Positions 11,781 to 22,234 of a DNA stretch of 64,000 nucleotides are shown piece after piece; position 1 is the first letter of the stretch, and every line of letters starts with the position of its first letter. The notes under the pieces were generated by a model. That model saw nothing but the letters and a program-made list of their open reading frames with translations. It was not told the origin of the DNA and searched no databases. This DNA comes from Lepiota brunneoincarnata (lineage: Eukaryota; Basidiomycota; Agaricomycetes; Agaricales; Agaricaceae): contig JAEBUN010000027.1 of NCBI GenBank assembly GCA_023014365.1, positions 62,001 through 126,000 of the forward strand. Direction: 5' to 3'. The position numbers were made by a program, and so were the translations under genes.

Positions 11781-14072
11781 ATGGAAGTCGTCCTCAGTAT
11801 GCTGTTGCGACTCCTTGCCCCTCTTGTTCTCTCCGCGTTGGTTAGCGGGGCTCCAAGGACCATATATAAAACTAGGGTGGTAGAGGCAGAGGCCGTTGGG
11901 TCGACAGTCGAACTCGATTGTGAGATAACAGTTGATCAGATATTGTGGCATCTTCCGTCCTTATATTCACCCTATGCAGATGGCACGTTCCATGGTTTAG
12001 AGGATCAGTCGACTGGCATTATCTACTTCCGTGGGGTGCGCTTCGCAGATCCACCAATTGGCGATCTCCGGTGGAGGGCGCCAGTCTCACCTCCGACCGG
12101 ACACCTTGGAGACGTGGACGCTACTCAGGTACGGATTATTCACGAGGCCAGGCGGATGATCCCTACTTACTCGACAGCAGTTCGCTAGAAATTGCATTAG
12201 AACAGTTCAAACCAGGGTCGCTGATCTCACCTCTGAAGATTGTCTATTCGGAAATGTGCGGTTCGCCAACTAAACCTCGAAGCTTTTAATGAGCGAATTC
12301 CAGGTCTACATTCCCATCAATACACGTGTCGATGAAGGACTTCCAGTCCTGGTGTGGTTCCACGGTCAGCATTATACTTCCATTAATGTGATGGATCTCT
12401 AAATCCCACAGTAGGGGGCGGTTTCCAGGGCGGGAGTACTCATTCTGCTCCCCCTGAGCTTATCATGCATTCCAGTGCAAATCCCCTTATATTTGTTTCA
12501 TTTGCGTACCGAGTTGGGCAATTCGGGTTCCTCGGTACGATTGTGCTAACTCCGGAGCATCCTACTCATGCTAACAGCCTCCCACAGGTGGCACACGGGT
12601 CCGCAGGGACGGTGCGTTGAACGCTGGATTGCTTGATCAGGTATCTATTGTTCTCGATGCATGCCACACCCTTCCTAATTATCTCGATTGCAGCGCGCCG
12701 CGCTCCGGTGGATACAAAGATATATAAGGAAATTCGGTGGGGACAGCAAGTAGGTTGAATTTCTTGACCCCTTCTTATATTATTCTCAGTAAGGAATGCG
12801 TTGATCACAGCAAGGTGACGATCTGGGGCCAGTCGGCTGGGGCCGGCTCCACTATGTATCATGTAAGAGTCAGATGAGTTTCTGTTTAATCTAAAGCTCA
12901 AAGTACATGTAGCTCATCGCAAATGGCGGTGACAACGAACACCTTTTCCGTGCTGCAATGGGTGACAGCCCATCTCTCAACTTTGCACCCCTGTTCAGCG
13001 AAGACTATGACGTGGGCATATATGATCAATTTGCAGATTTTGCGTGAGTAGCCGGCCCGTACCAACTCTTTCAAGTCTTCTCAAATGTGGATTCTAGAGG
13101 TTGCGGCAATGGAGGCCAGAACACGCTCCAATGCCTCCGGGCAGCGGATGTCAATACTCTCGCCCAGGCAGGAAGCCGTGTCTTAGCTGCGCGACCGTCA
13201 ACGCTTTACGTGTTTTCGCCGTTCTTGGATGGAGAATTTATCAGGGAACGCCCAGTTGAAGCGTTCAAGGCAGGACACTTTGCTCAGGTGCCCATCCTTT
13301 TCGGGTGAACGTCTACCATTTCTCAAATTCCTACTGAATCTCATATTCAACTCTAGCTCGAACACAAACGAAGGGGCTCGTTGGTCTGCATCTCTTCCAG
13401 ATCCTTCTGCTAATACCTCGATGCCGAATGCAACGGAAGATACAGTCTTCAACTTTCTCCGCGGTCAATATCCCACCCTCACTCGCTCTTTGGTTAATCG
13501 TGCCTTTGAACTTTATCCCCTTCAATCATTTGATGGATCGGTCAGCCTCCAAGGACAGCAGATGTATGGCGAGGCGAGATTCATATGTACTGCGGCTATG
13601 ATCACAGATAGCACATCCCACCACAATGTGGGGGCCTTCCAGTATCGGTAACCACCTCTTGATCTGCTTGTTATCCAAGTTGACAACCCTTACAGCTATG
13701 ACAATCCCCATCTTGGTTCATCCCACCACAATGAGCTCCATGCATTCTTCAGCCCTCCTGCAGACGCCAATCAAGATGATCTGGCACTATTCGAGGCTAT
13801 GAGAGAGTACTTTACGTCGTTTGTCACCACTGGAACGCCTTCAGCTAAGAATGGCATTGTATGGGAGGTGCGCGTCAATAACATGTTCGCAAATACCAGC
13901 GAAAAAAGAAAAATCACTGATTGTTGCGCGTGTGGGGCAGCCTGTGAGCTCGAATGGCGGAAGTTCTCGCATGCTGCTTCGCCCGAACGGGGTGAAGATG
14001 GAGCAAATTGGAAATGAGTTGAACACTCGATGTGATTTCTGGCACGACCTCAGTCATGAAATGCAAACGTAG
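11781..14072 (+). CDS. Secreted type-B carboxylesterase/lipase (intact copy)
   Basis: Twelve exons (11781-12128, 12181-12255, 12304-12364, 12415-12534, 12588-12640, 12694-12749, 12811-12862, 12913-13043, 13098-13304, 13357-13647, 13696-13867, 13941-14072) give a 565-residue frame with all introns GT-AG. Signal peptide around MLLRLLAPLVLSALVSGAP; FRGVRFADPPIGDLRWRAP; SEDCLFGNVYIP; oxyanion-hole segment WFHGGGFQGGS; nucleophile elbow GQSAGAGS (catalytic Ser); SNTNEG (catalytic Glu); SSHHNELHAFF (catalytic His). The family hydrolyses carboxylic esters, including lipids and aryl esters, outside the cell. The ATG at 11799 fits the TATA spacing better and would give 559 residues. Partial or broken copies lie at 3829, 23584 and 29655. 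Its 3' end faces a GMC stub, matching the esterase-GMC convergent pair. Confidence 0.93.
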
Positions 14073-14640
14073 ATGACATTAATGTGTACTACGAATGCTG
14101 AATGAACCTTGCTATGAATATCCTAGTAAACAGAGTGACCTAACTCGTGGGGATATTGGGTCCCATAAAACAAGTTTGTTCTTTGCCCCTGGTCACAACA
14201 CATACCCGTACCTACCATTCCACTCTGCTTCGCATCGAAAGACTTGCGGAGGTTCTCTGAAGCAAAAGGAGGGTGAGCTTGCATGTTTTGACTGCCTTGT
14301 GAGGAAAGCAACAGTACAAGTATGCCGCTAAGGCTCTTCGGACCACCCCTCAGTCAGTCACAAATTGCTACCTTGAGATATTCAAACCCCTGTCCTCAGG
14401 AATGTGGGGCCGTTGATCGGTGCTACCCGCCAAAGGTCTGGTGTGGCATTGGTCGGCGAGCGCCACGGATGCCCAACTTGATACCGCAACACACCCGACC
14501 GGTTGCATTGTAAAAAGCCTCACATTTTATCGAATGCCATATGACCAGCCTGGGGCCAACCAAACTCAAGTATAACAAGACATTTGATGTGACCCGAGGA
14601 TGTACCGTACATCCAAATACTACATTCAACTTATTTCAGT
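14073..14640. other. Conserved convergent spacer (copy of 4185-4741)
   Basis: Diverged counterpart of the spacer between the esterase and GMC 3' ends, for example the shared stretch CTCTTCGGACCACC. No gene. Confidence 0.5.
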
Positions 14641-14733
14641 ATCCACATCCGCTTTATCATGTCAGATGCCCGTCCAGCAATTGCATATACAGGTGCCTGA
14701 GTTTAGCCGCAGGACTGAAGGGCTGTATTTATA
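14641..14733 (-). pseudogene. GMC oxidoreductase last-exon stub
   Basis: The reverse strand reads PFSPAAK.QAPVYAIAG.ASDMIK-like sequence, matching the last exon of the GMC gene at 4742-4852. A SINE-like repeat begins exactly where the exon's upstream side is lost, so the rest of the GMC gene has been deleted or displaced. Confidence 0.65.
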
Positions 14734-15135
14734 TCTTGGTTCGATTCCAAGACCTCGCACTTTCGCAGCTTGCTGCCCTATCTTCGAAGACGGCCGGCCT
14801 GATGGTTAAGTAAGGATCTGACTAAGGAATTACACACACACACACAGATGAAAAAACCGTGGTGTAAAAGACTACAGAGTAGGCCGGCCTCTCATGGATA
14901 CTCCAGGCCCAGTTCCCCCCCCCCCCCCTTTCTACCTACCTGTACGGGGTCCCGGAGGCACCCCGGCGCGCTAGCCAGTCCGGCAGATCAATTAATATAT
15001 TGATTCATACTCCCCCATAGCCACCCTAAGTTAGGTAGTCTAGTTTTGTCGCTACATGAGCCAAGGCGGGTTAGGGCAGCGGTTAAGCCCTCTGATGAGC
15101 CCCTTCGCAAGGGTAAAACCCACATAAGTCCCCCC
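14734..15135 (+). repeat. SINE-like repeat, full-length copy
   Basis: Begins with the T-arm-like CTTGGTTCGATTCCAAG and ends near ACCCACATAAGTCCCCCC, about 400 bp. It contains an AC microsatellite, a 14-C run (14925-14938) and the tail found at 26141-26571. No coding capacity. The B-box-like head and short length favour a tRNA-derived SINE, but no clear A-box/D-arm half is seen, so a non-autonomous element with a tRNA-like end remains possible. Confidence 0.6.
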
Positions 15136-17107
15136 CCCCAATGTGCAGAAACAATGTCCTGTAGAGCCGCCAAGTTGGCATTAGTCGACTATCCGATATG
15201 GAGGTGTGACTTGTAGACTGACAGAAAGAAAGGGGACGGAGTTGCTCTGTTTCTAAGTAGTAGGCGTAGGGCGTCCCCAACCAAGGATCTCGATAGATGT
15301 CAAATGACTCAAATCCCCGTCGGTCGATGACCCACAGGAGCCCACAGGATCCTTGGTGTATCAGATCATGTAACAACCCTCTTCCTCACCCTAGTCATCA
15401 TCCAGTCTAATCGGAGATTTTGCTGACTCGCTATTATCTACTCATCATCATCAGAAGCCTATTGTTTGCAAACGATTGTGAGTAGATGATCTGGGATGTA
15501 CCATCTTGTCCCATTCCATGGCTCCTCAATCTCCAGTTATCGTCCCTGATGGATTGTCCCTGTAGGAAATCTGGACAAATCTAGGAGCTCAGAAGCTGTT
15601 GAAATTCAAGTCCGTTCTGATTCCCATAGCTTGGCATAGTTTGAGACGTTTCCCACAATTTCCTGTTCTCAATCAACCGTGCATACGGTGGTGCACGCCC
15701 GAAAGAGGCAAGTGTTTTGGAAACCCTGGGCAAAGGGAGGTTTGTCAGGTGATGCCATCTACCATCCTTTTCAAATTGTCTCGGACTGCCTGCGGGTAGT
15801 CACCCGGTTTCCTTTTTCTCCCGCGCCGTTGAGGCATTACTACTAGTATAAAATGTTTCTATACTCGTGGTTTGCACACGCACAGTTCTGCTTTCCACAT
15901 AAACGAGGTGAGTAGTGTACACAGATGACCCGCTCATTATAGTTATGGATTACAGATCCCACCCGAATCGCTATAGAGTCATCACTGCACAACAACTACC
16001 ACCTATAACGCCGGCTCGATGCAATCACCACTCCGGCATAAAGGACAGGGAACAAGCTCAAAGGGAAAAACAGGTAGCCAGACCGGTGAATGGACATGCA
16101 CTGGCAGAAACGGTCAAGAGCACAAGCCGTGTCGCGTCCCCGCAGGCGCAATTTGTATGGTTTTCATTGAGGGGGGGGAGGGCTGGTCGCACACAACGGT
16201 ACAATGTCGTCTCCCGCAACCAGCTTAGGAGGCTTGTATGAAGTCTTTTCGGCGCATCTTCTGGCCTGAACTTCTGAACACAGCACTACATATATGCTAA
16301 ATCCAGACTCCATTCACGACCATACAACTGTCATTCGCACCATCATTTTACCTCTCATTAGTAATCCTAGACATATGTGGGTGCCCTAAGCAGTGGGATT
16401 TGCTTCGATTTTTGGTGCCGAGCCATTCACCTTATATCGAGTTCCTTCGCTATGCTCGCTCGGTTTCATGCAAGAGAGCGAAAGGGAAATGTGTATTAGT
16501 TTGCTTTATTTATATATGACATCCGAATGGCAGGGTGATGGGGTGTGTGATGAAGGAAGATATGGTGGGCAAATGCCTCAAAGGATTTCCTGGCAAGGGG
16601 TGAATTGGGAGAGGACTGGCTGCAATGGACAGGAGGGTCTCACCGCGATGCTGTCCTGTTCTACCAGTGGCGTCACCACCTGCGCAGTGTAAGAATACGA
16701 GTTGTTGGACTATGTTTGTCCCTTCTATCCAGAATAGTCCCATGACCCCCTACCTTCTTTACACACCTATTTAAATTGATGTTTGTGATCTGCACGTCCT
16801 CAGTGGTTATTTCCCATTCACCTCTGAGGATGTGTACTGAGGGGTACCTTTACTACAGGTTATGGGCCCCGTGCTTGCGCGCTCTTGAGGGTTGTATCTT
16901 TGCCTTCATCAGTTTCTATTGAATTCCTCGGAAGCTTTATACGCATATACTCGACTTCCTCAAGTTTCCCTCGACGCATACACGCATATATTCCTTAATC
17001 ATGCCTCACACACAACTGCTTCACCGAATTCACACATCCGACTCTGAACAGCTCATCAAAACTGCAGTCGTACCGGATTCCGGAATCGACCACAACGGCG
17101 TGACAGA
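15136..17107. other. Intergenic region without a secure gene
   Basis: About 2 kb with no recognised domain. Several short ORFs occur; one cysteine-containing ORF is listed separately at low confidence. Confidence 0.35.
16019..16228 (+). CDS. Possible small cysteine-containing protein (69 codons)
   Basis: Reads MQSPLRHKGQ at the start and includes GEWTCTGRNGQEHKPCRV and CMVFIEGGEGW, with four cysteines, an organisation reminiscent of small secreted proteins. There is no signal peptide in this reading; an upstream exon from about 15840 (after a TATAAAA at 15848) could supply one but was not resolved. It may be chance. Confidence 0.2.
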   Translation: MQSPLRHKGQGTSSKGKTGSQTGEWTCTGRNGQEHKPCRVPAGAICMVFIEGGEGWSHTTVQCRLPQPA

Positions 17108-17739
17108 TAAAGACACCAGATCACCCCTTCACTTCCAGCAATAAATTTGTTGTCAAAGACACGTACTCTTTAGCAATACTTGGGTCGTTGGCTACCGGTA
17201 AACGATTTTTCACCCCCCTTCGCGTCAAACCCACAGCTATCCCTGCCACAGTGTGAGGGAGGAAACTCGCCTGCGTGCAGAATCCGTCCTCGCATCATAC
17301 CTTCATTCAGGTATTCAAGTAGCACATTTGTACTTAGATACCTGAGCGCCTAATGATGAGGATGTCTCTGGTCTCTCTCTCTCTCTCAAGTTTCCCTATG
17401 GTCTCTCACTCAACCAGAGTTGTACTTGTACCTGCTTTCATGAGGTCGAGAAGACGAGCCCAGCAACCGTTTCTCCAGTTGCATTCGTTTGTACCATTTT
17501 TGTTGCTAATGCGACACTCGCATTACAACAGCTCAGAACTCACGCTTCTCGCCGCACAATTCTCGATCTATGTAGCACCCAGAGCTGCCTCGTGAGTATA
17601 ATTCCCTAATTTTGCCTATGTTCTATCGACATTTAGTGGTAGGATTCTCGTTCGCCCCGTAAGTGACATTTAGGTGAGCCACCATCATCTAGATGTCTGC
17701 AAGCCTCCCACCGAGATTCTGATCTCCATCATAATTAAC
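17108..17739 (+). repeat. Duplicated esterase upstream region (second copy)
   Basis: Matches about 11300-11757 in order, including ATCACCCC.TCACTTCC, ACACGTACTCTTTAG and GTGAGCCACCATCATC. In the intact unit this sequence runs directly into AGGTATATAAGG; here it stops at ATTAAC and resumes at 23573, which defines the DIRS insertion. Confidence 0.75.
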
Positions 17740-18195
17740 ATCTTTGCTTGTCGCGTCGTCACTGTTAATGAGCATCTATACGATTTGCGGGCTATCGCTA
17801 AGGTACATGAGACTGAGTGTATGGTAGCTCGAAGCCGTTGGTGTGATGGGCGAAAGTCCAGTGGGGACTTTCCTGCCTGGCAGTGTGATTCACAGGCCTG
17901 AGAGGGACCGCGGATCCCAGTGGGTAGGAGCCTCATGACGCGCCGTGGGCCCTCTCGGATCCCCTGTTTCTAGGAGTGAGGTTAGCGCCTGCGTTTGGAG
18001 GGTAATGGTGCAAACTGAGCTGACCGCGTGGCGGGGCCTCTGGTGCGCCTGGGGGGGTGTAGTGAAGCTGGGGTAGAGGGTTGTGCTGTGGGCTCGAATG
18101 CTGTGGTGCTGGGCTGGTTCCGGAAGGCTTGAAGAAGCGGAAGGGGCGTCTGTGGTGGGTTACGAAAAAGGGGGAGGATGGGCTCTCGCCACGTG

Positions 18196-19436
18196 TCAAC
18201 GGGGCTTTGGGATGGTGATCTGAAGGAAGGCGTTGTGAGCTTGCGGGTTGTCTTGCATGTATGGGGCTAGTATCTGGGCATGTCTGGTGAGATAGACTGA
18301 GAAGGCGTCACTCGCCCACCGCCCTTTGGCTTTCATTGCCTCGAAGGGTACCCCCCGAAGCAGGTATTCCAGGGTGGAGCCAATCCGGATACCGTGCCCT
18401 TTCCTCGGGTCCTGGCCTGCCTTCCTCGCTGCTGCCCCTATGGTTTTGAGAATAGGTGTTTGGAGAGGGGACGGACGGTGCCGTTGTGTTTGTATGCAAA
18501 GAGGTGGGCCTCGGGGGAAGGGGAGTTGACCTGGAGGTGATTTTTGAAGGCTGCCTCCGGGTCAGTGCCGCCCTGCTGCCTCGACCAGTAAATGTCCTCG
18601 CCTGTTGGGGAGGCCTTAGTTCTTGGTATGTGGAGGATTACTGAGACGAGCCCATTTCGATCTGTCTCCGAGCGGACATCGGTGGGCTTCATGTGGATGG
18701 TTGGGTCAAAAGCCTTCAGGTTGGGTACTGTGAGCTCACCTAAACGTGCAGTAGCGTAGAAGGCTGTTGTGAGGCAGGCGAAGACTGCGGCGTGTAGGGG
18801 AAGGGAGAGGTCGAGTTGGGAACGGATGGCTAGGATGTAATCGGTGGTGAAGGGGGCCCTCTTGGGTCTCTTGGAGGAGGGAGGGGCCATCTTGCTCGCT
18901 GCTCGAAGGAGGACCTCTAGTTCGCTCTTGTCAACCTTCCACTCCAGACCATGGATGAGGTGCCATGCTCTGAGCCCACAGACGTAGCTGTTGATGGTAC
19001 TGCCTGAGTAAGAGCCTGCCAGCGAGGAGATGAAGGTTGCTAGGAGGTTGGGTGATGTTGGGGCACGCTGGGGGTCAGGAATGTTCCGGGAGTCACAGAA
19101 GACATGAAATACCAGAAGCCCTGAGCCATAGGCTGCACGCGTGGACTCATCCCATGAAATCTCTTTGAGGGTGACTACTCGCTCTATGTCTTCTGAGGAT
19201 ATCTGCCCTGAGACCCCTTTCTCCGTGACTGGGCGCCACCTTTTGAGTCGCTCCTTGGCTAGTACATGTGGACGGAGTTGTGATGGGAGGGGGGTAAGGT
19301 CTGTCTGGTAGGGGGTTGGGGGTTTTGGAGGGTCTGGGGTGGAAGTTTGGGTGTTGAATCTCGAGTGGGAGTTAACTGAAGAGAGCCTGCGCAATAAGCT
19401 CGTCTTCCTGGTGATCTGGGGTGTGCTTTGCTTCAT
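18196..19436 (-). CDS. DIRS tyrosine recombinase (one frameshift)
   Basis: Starts near MKQSTPQITRK, overlapping the end of the RT-RNase H frame, as in DIRS elements. A SAM-like core-binding region (SWDESTRAAYGSGLLVFHVF) is followed by the catalytic domain: box-I arginine in TARLGEL, HGIR (HxxR) and the nucleophile tyrosine in SDAFSVYLTRH. The frame breaks near 18440 just after PLSKHLF and continues without any stop in the neighbouring frame to TGA at 18196, so a single lost base (or a sequencing error) separates this from an intact enzyme. Role: strand exchange that integrates the circular DNA intermediate. Confidence 0.8.
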
Positions 19437-21588
19437 GAAATGGTAGGGGGGTTTCTGGACGAAACTGGGGGGGCCTTGATATTGGTGTCGGGCAATTGTA
19501 CATTGCAGTAAACTGTAGTTCAGATGGGGTGGGGGGGGAATCAAAGTCGACAATGAAGTGCTTGAACTCCGGTGGTAGAGTGAGGGCTGGGAGGAGGAGT
19601 GAGCTATCAGCGAAGATGCCTCGCGATGGTTTGTCAGCTGGATTGGCTTTGCTGGGGATGTATTCTGTGTGGAAGGTTGTATTGGTTGCCAGTGTAGTCT
19701 CATAGACTCGTTTGAAGACTTCGTTAATGTGACGGTTTCGACTACGTCCTCTCCACCAGCCTTCAACCACTCCTGTGTTGTCGCCATAGACTTTGAATTC
19801 TTTTCCTTGGTCCGGATTTGTTTGTAGGATTGTAGCCACCAAGAAGTAGAACCCGACGGCCTCTGCCCATCCAATATCCTTTCCCCCTGTTTTCCATCCT
19901 GGTAGTAGTCTCCAAGCCCTCCATTTGTGTCCAATCGTGATCCCAATGCCCACTTCAGAGCTGGCATCTGAGTAGGCTGCGAGGTCGGTGATGGGGCATG
20001 GGCCTGGGATGGGGGATTTAATTGACTCTTGCGATAGTGTGTTCTCCCACCATTTGAGCTCATCATGAGAGTGTTTAGGAGGGTGACGTGGGAGGAATGG
20101 TCGATCCTGGAATGTCCCAAGGAAGGACTCTAAGCTGGTTATGTAAGCACGCCCTTGAGGTACAATGAGAGAGGCGTGAAGAAGCTTTCCATGGAGTTTT
20201 TGGGCTTCATCGAGGGTGTGTGTTGACTTGGATTGCCAATGTTTCACTGCCTCCAAGTATTTGCACTTTTTGCTTGGGGTAATGGCTACTGTCTGCTTTG
20301 TTAGGTCCCACTCGAAGCCCATGAACGTCACTTTGGTGCTGAATAAGGTGTCTTTGCTTGTTTCCCATGGGATACCCAGCTGATTTGAGATGTCCTCGAT
20401 GTCAGAGAAAGCATATGTGAACTTGGTATCATGTAGTTGTCTTGGAGTGGCTTTGGAGAGGTCTTTTAGTGGGAAAGTTTTGTCTTCATCAAATTCCTCT
20501 ACCCGTCCACAGGGGATTGAGTTTCCTCTGAACCATAGCCTGCCTCCTTTGTGTATTTGCCCTCCGTTTGCTTTGATCCTGGCTGCCCAGATCTGACGTT
20601 GAATATTGTACCTAGCAAGGTGTGCCCGGGGGATTCTTATGAAGAGGTGATCATCGACCCATTTCGAAATTGGTCCGATACCTAAAGCTCGCATCACATC
20701 GGTACCTGCATCCACGACTCTTCCAAAGATACCTGCTCCAGAGGCTAGGCCAAAGGCATCTCTTGTGTCGATGGCGAATGTATCTTCCCCTTCAAGCCTG
20801 ATGACCATCCCTGGCCATTGCGAGGGAGCTAACGGGATAGACCTGTAAGCTTCCTTGACATCCCTTGTTGCTGCTTCGGAGCCTGGTGGGAGAGACAAGA
20901 TGAGGAGTGCAATAGTTGCAAAAGTGCCCCATGTGCAAGGAAATTGTGCCGAGTTAATGGCTGAATTGATTGAACTTATGCCTGCCTTTGGGGAATATGG
21001 GTACGAGTAGTTTTGGATGAGTCGAAATCTTCCTGGTTTTCCTGGTTTAGGGATAATGCTCAGTGGGGAACATTGGAATGGGCCAATGAGGGATTGAACT
21101 TCGTCCTTGGAGAGAGGGCCCAGATACCTGCCCAACCGTAATTCATGTTGCACAATGTCGCGGAATTTATTAATGTGTTTGTTAATAGAGGGTCCATTAA
21201 TGGGGGTATAAGTAGTAGTGATAATCGGAACTCCAGCATCGAAACCGAATTTTAGAGAGTTTAGGAGCTCAGGATATTTTACGATGAGGCCAGTCCTATT
21301 TAACAATGACTCCCATGCTTCAACGTGGTAGGGTATTTCAGGGTTGAGTGCCTTGAGCTTGAGGGCAGCTCTGAGCGCCATGATCCTTTGCTCCGCAGCC
21401 TGAGCATTCGTGCTTACTGCCATGGGTGGTGCTTGTGCAACCCTGCCTGTGTTGCCAATCTGAACAGAGCGTGATGCCCTGTGGGTTGACAAGGCGTTTG
21501 TTTGAGTTTCTCTTGCAGCGTGTGGGTGCACTATTGTCCCATAGGAGCGTAGCTGAGCAATTGGCAACGTCGTGGGGGTGCCTGCCAA
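19372..21588 (-). CDS. DIRS reverse transcriptase-RNase H polyprotein
   Basis: A 738-residue intact ORF. The N-terminal ~100 residues are variable; the RT palm contains RDVKEAYRSIPLAPSQWPG and the catalytic KWVDDHLFIR (V-D-D in place of Y-x-D-D). A thumb/connection region follows, then RNase H with AYSDASSEVGIGI, WAEAVGFYF, GDNTGVVEGWW and EYIPSKANPADKPSR. It copies element RNA into DNA in the cytoplasm. The end overlaps the recombinase frame by about 65 nt. Confidence 0.9.
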   Translation of the reverse strand: MAGTPTTLPIAQLRSYGTIVHPHAARETQTNALSTHRASRSVQIGNTGRVAQAPPMAVSTNAQAAEQRIMALRAALKLKALNPEIPYHVEAWESLLNRTGLIVKYPELLNSLKFGFDAGVPIITTTYTPINGPSINKHINKFRDIVQHELRLGRYLGPLSKDEVQSLIGPFQCSPLSIIPKPGKPGRFRLIQNYSYPYSPKAGISSINSAINSAQFPCTWGTFATIALLILSLPPGSEAATRDVKEAYRSIPLAPSQWPGMVIRLEGEDTFAIDTRDAFGLASGAGIFGRVVDAGTDVMRALGIGPISKWVDDHLFIRIPRAHLARYNIQRQIWAARIKANGGQIHKGGRLWFRGNSIPCGRVEEFDEDKTFPLKDLSKATPRQLHDTKFTYAFSDIEDISNQLGIPWETSKDTLFSTKVTFMGFEWDLTKQTVAITPSKKCKYLEAVKHWQSKSTHTLDEAQKLHGKLLHASLIVPQGRAYITSLESFLGTFQDRPFLPRHPPKHSHDELKWWENTLSQESIKSPIPGPCPITDLAAYSDASSEVGIGITIGHKWRAWRLLPGWKTGGKDIGWAEAVGFYFLVATILQTNPDQGKEFKVYGDNTGVVEGWWRGRSRNRHINEVFKRVYETTLATNTTFHTEYIPSKANPADKPSRGIFADSSLLLPALTLPPEFKHFIVDFDSPPTPSELQFTAMYNCPTPISRPPQFRPETPLPFHEAKHTPDHQEDELIAQALFS

Positions 21589-22234
21589 GACAGATGCAGC
21601 AGGCAGAGAGGATGGTATCGCGTGATGAGGAGTTCCGAAAGCTGTGGTCTCGCCGCTTCTTTCTGGGGGATTGGCCCTGTTCCTTGTCCTCAGAGTCCTG
21701 GCTTGGTGATGGGGAGGTGTGACGTCATCTCCTCCGGGTTTGGAAAGGCTGGTTTTCCTGAGTGGGTGGTGAGTGTCCTCTGCTGGATGGGTATCGCCTG
21801 AATGATTGGGGGGGAACAGTCCTAAGCTTAGAGGATGTATTCATCTCTAGCGAACGGAGTTGTAGAGCTAGGCTGTGCCATCAACATTCGGCATGCCATG
21901 TTTGTGAGTGTTTGTCATGCCAGATGAGGATGTTCGATACGACGTATCGTGCAGTTGCAGCAAGGAGGGGTGTGGAATGTAGATGTGTGAGAATTGGTTG
22001 CATGGAGGTAGGTGGTAGCGTTGCGTAGCATGTTGTAAAGTAGCAAGTTCCCATGGTAAGGATGTGTAGCGTGTCCCAGTGGGGGTAGGGTGAAGTGACC
22101 AGATGTGGGGTCCGTAAAGTAGCATAGGTATGCGAAAGGATGGTAGCATGATGCAGAGCGTCAGGGGTAGCATGATGTAGGATGCGATGTGAAAGGTATT
22201 GTCAGCCTAGGCTTGGTTCATGAGGGAGAATTAC
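21589..22234. other. Spacer between gag-like ORF and RT-RNase H ORF of the DIRS element
   Basis: Contains no supported domain. Holds the only TAAGCTTA (21823) noticed outside the 45.8-60.8 kb array. Confidence 0.4.

Noticed and set aside
12178..12300. Stop codons after exon 1 of the esterase as evidence for a pseudogene
   Set aside because: Splicing at 12128/12181 and 12255/12304 recovers the conserved FARNCIRTVQ to SEDCLFGNVYIP reading without stops.
14734..14760. A functional tRNA gene
   Set aside because: Only a T-arm-like hairpin is present; no D-arm, anticodon arm or acceptor stem could be found around it.
18438..20120. 560-codon minus-strand frame as one protein
   Set aside because: Only its second half (from about 19436) is the tyrosine recombinase; the first half is a shadow of the RT-RNase H frame.
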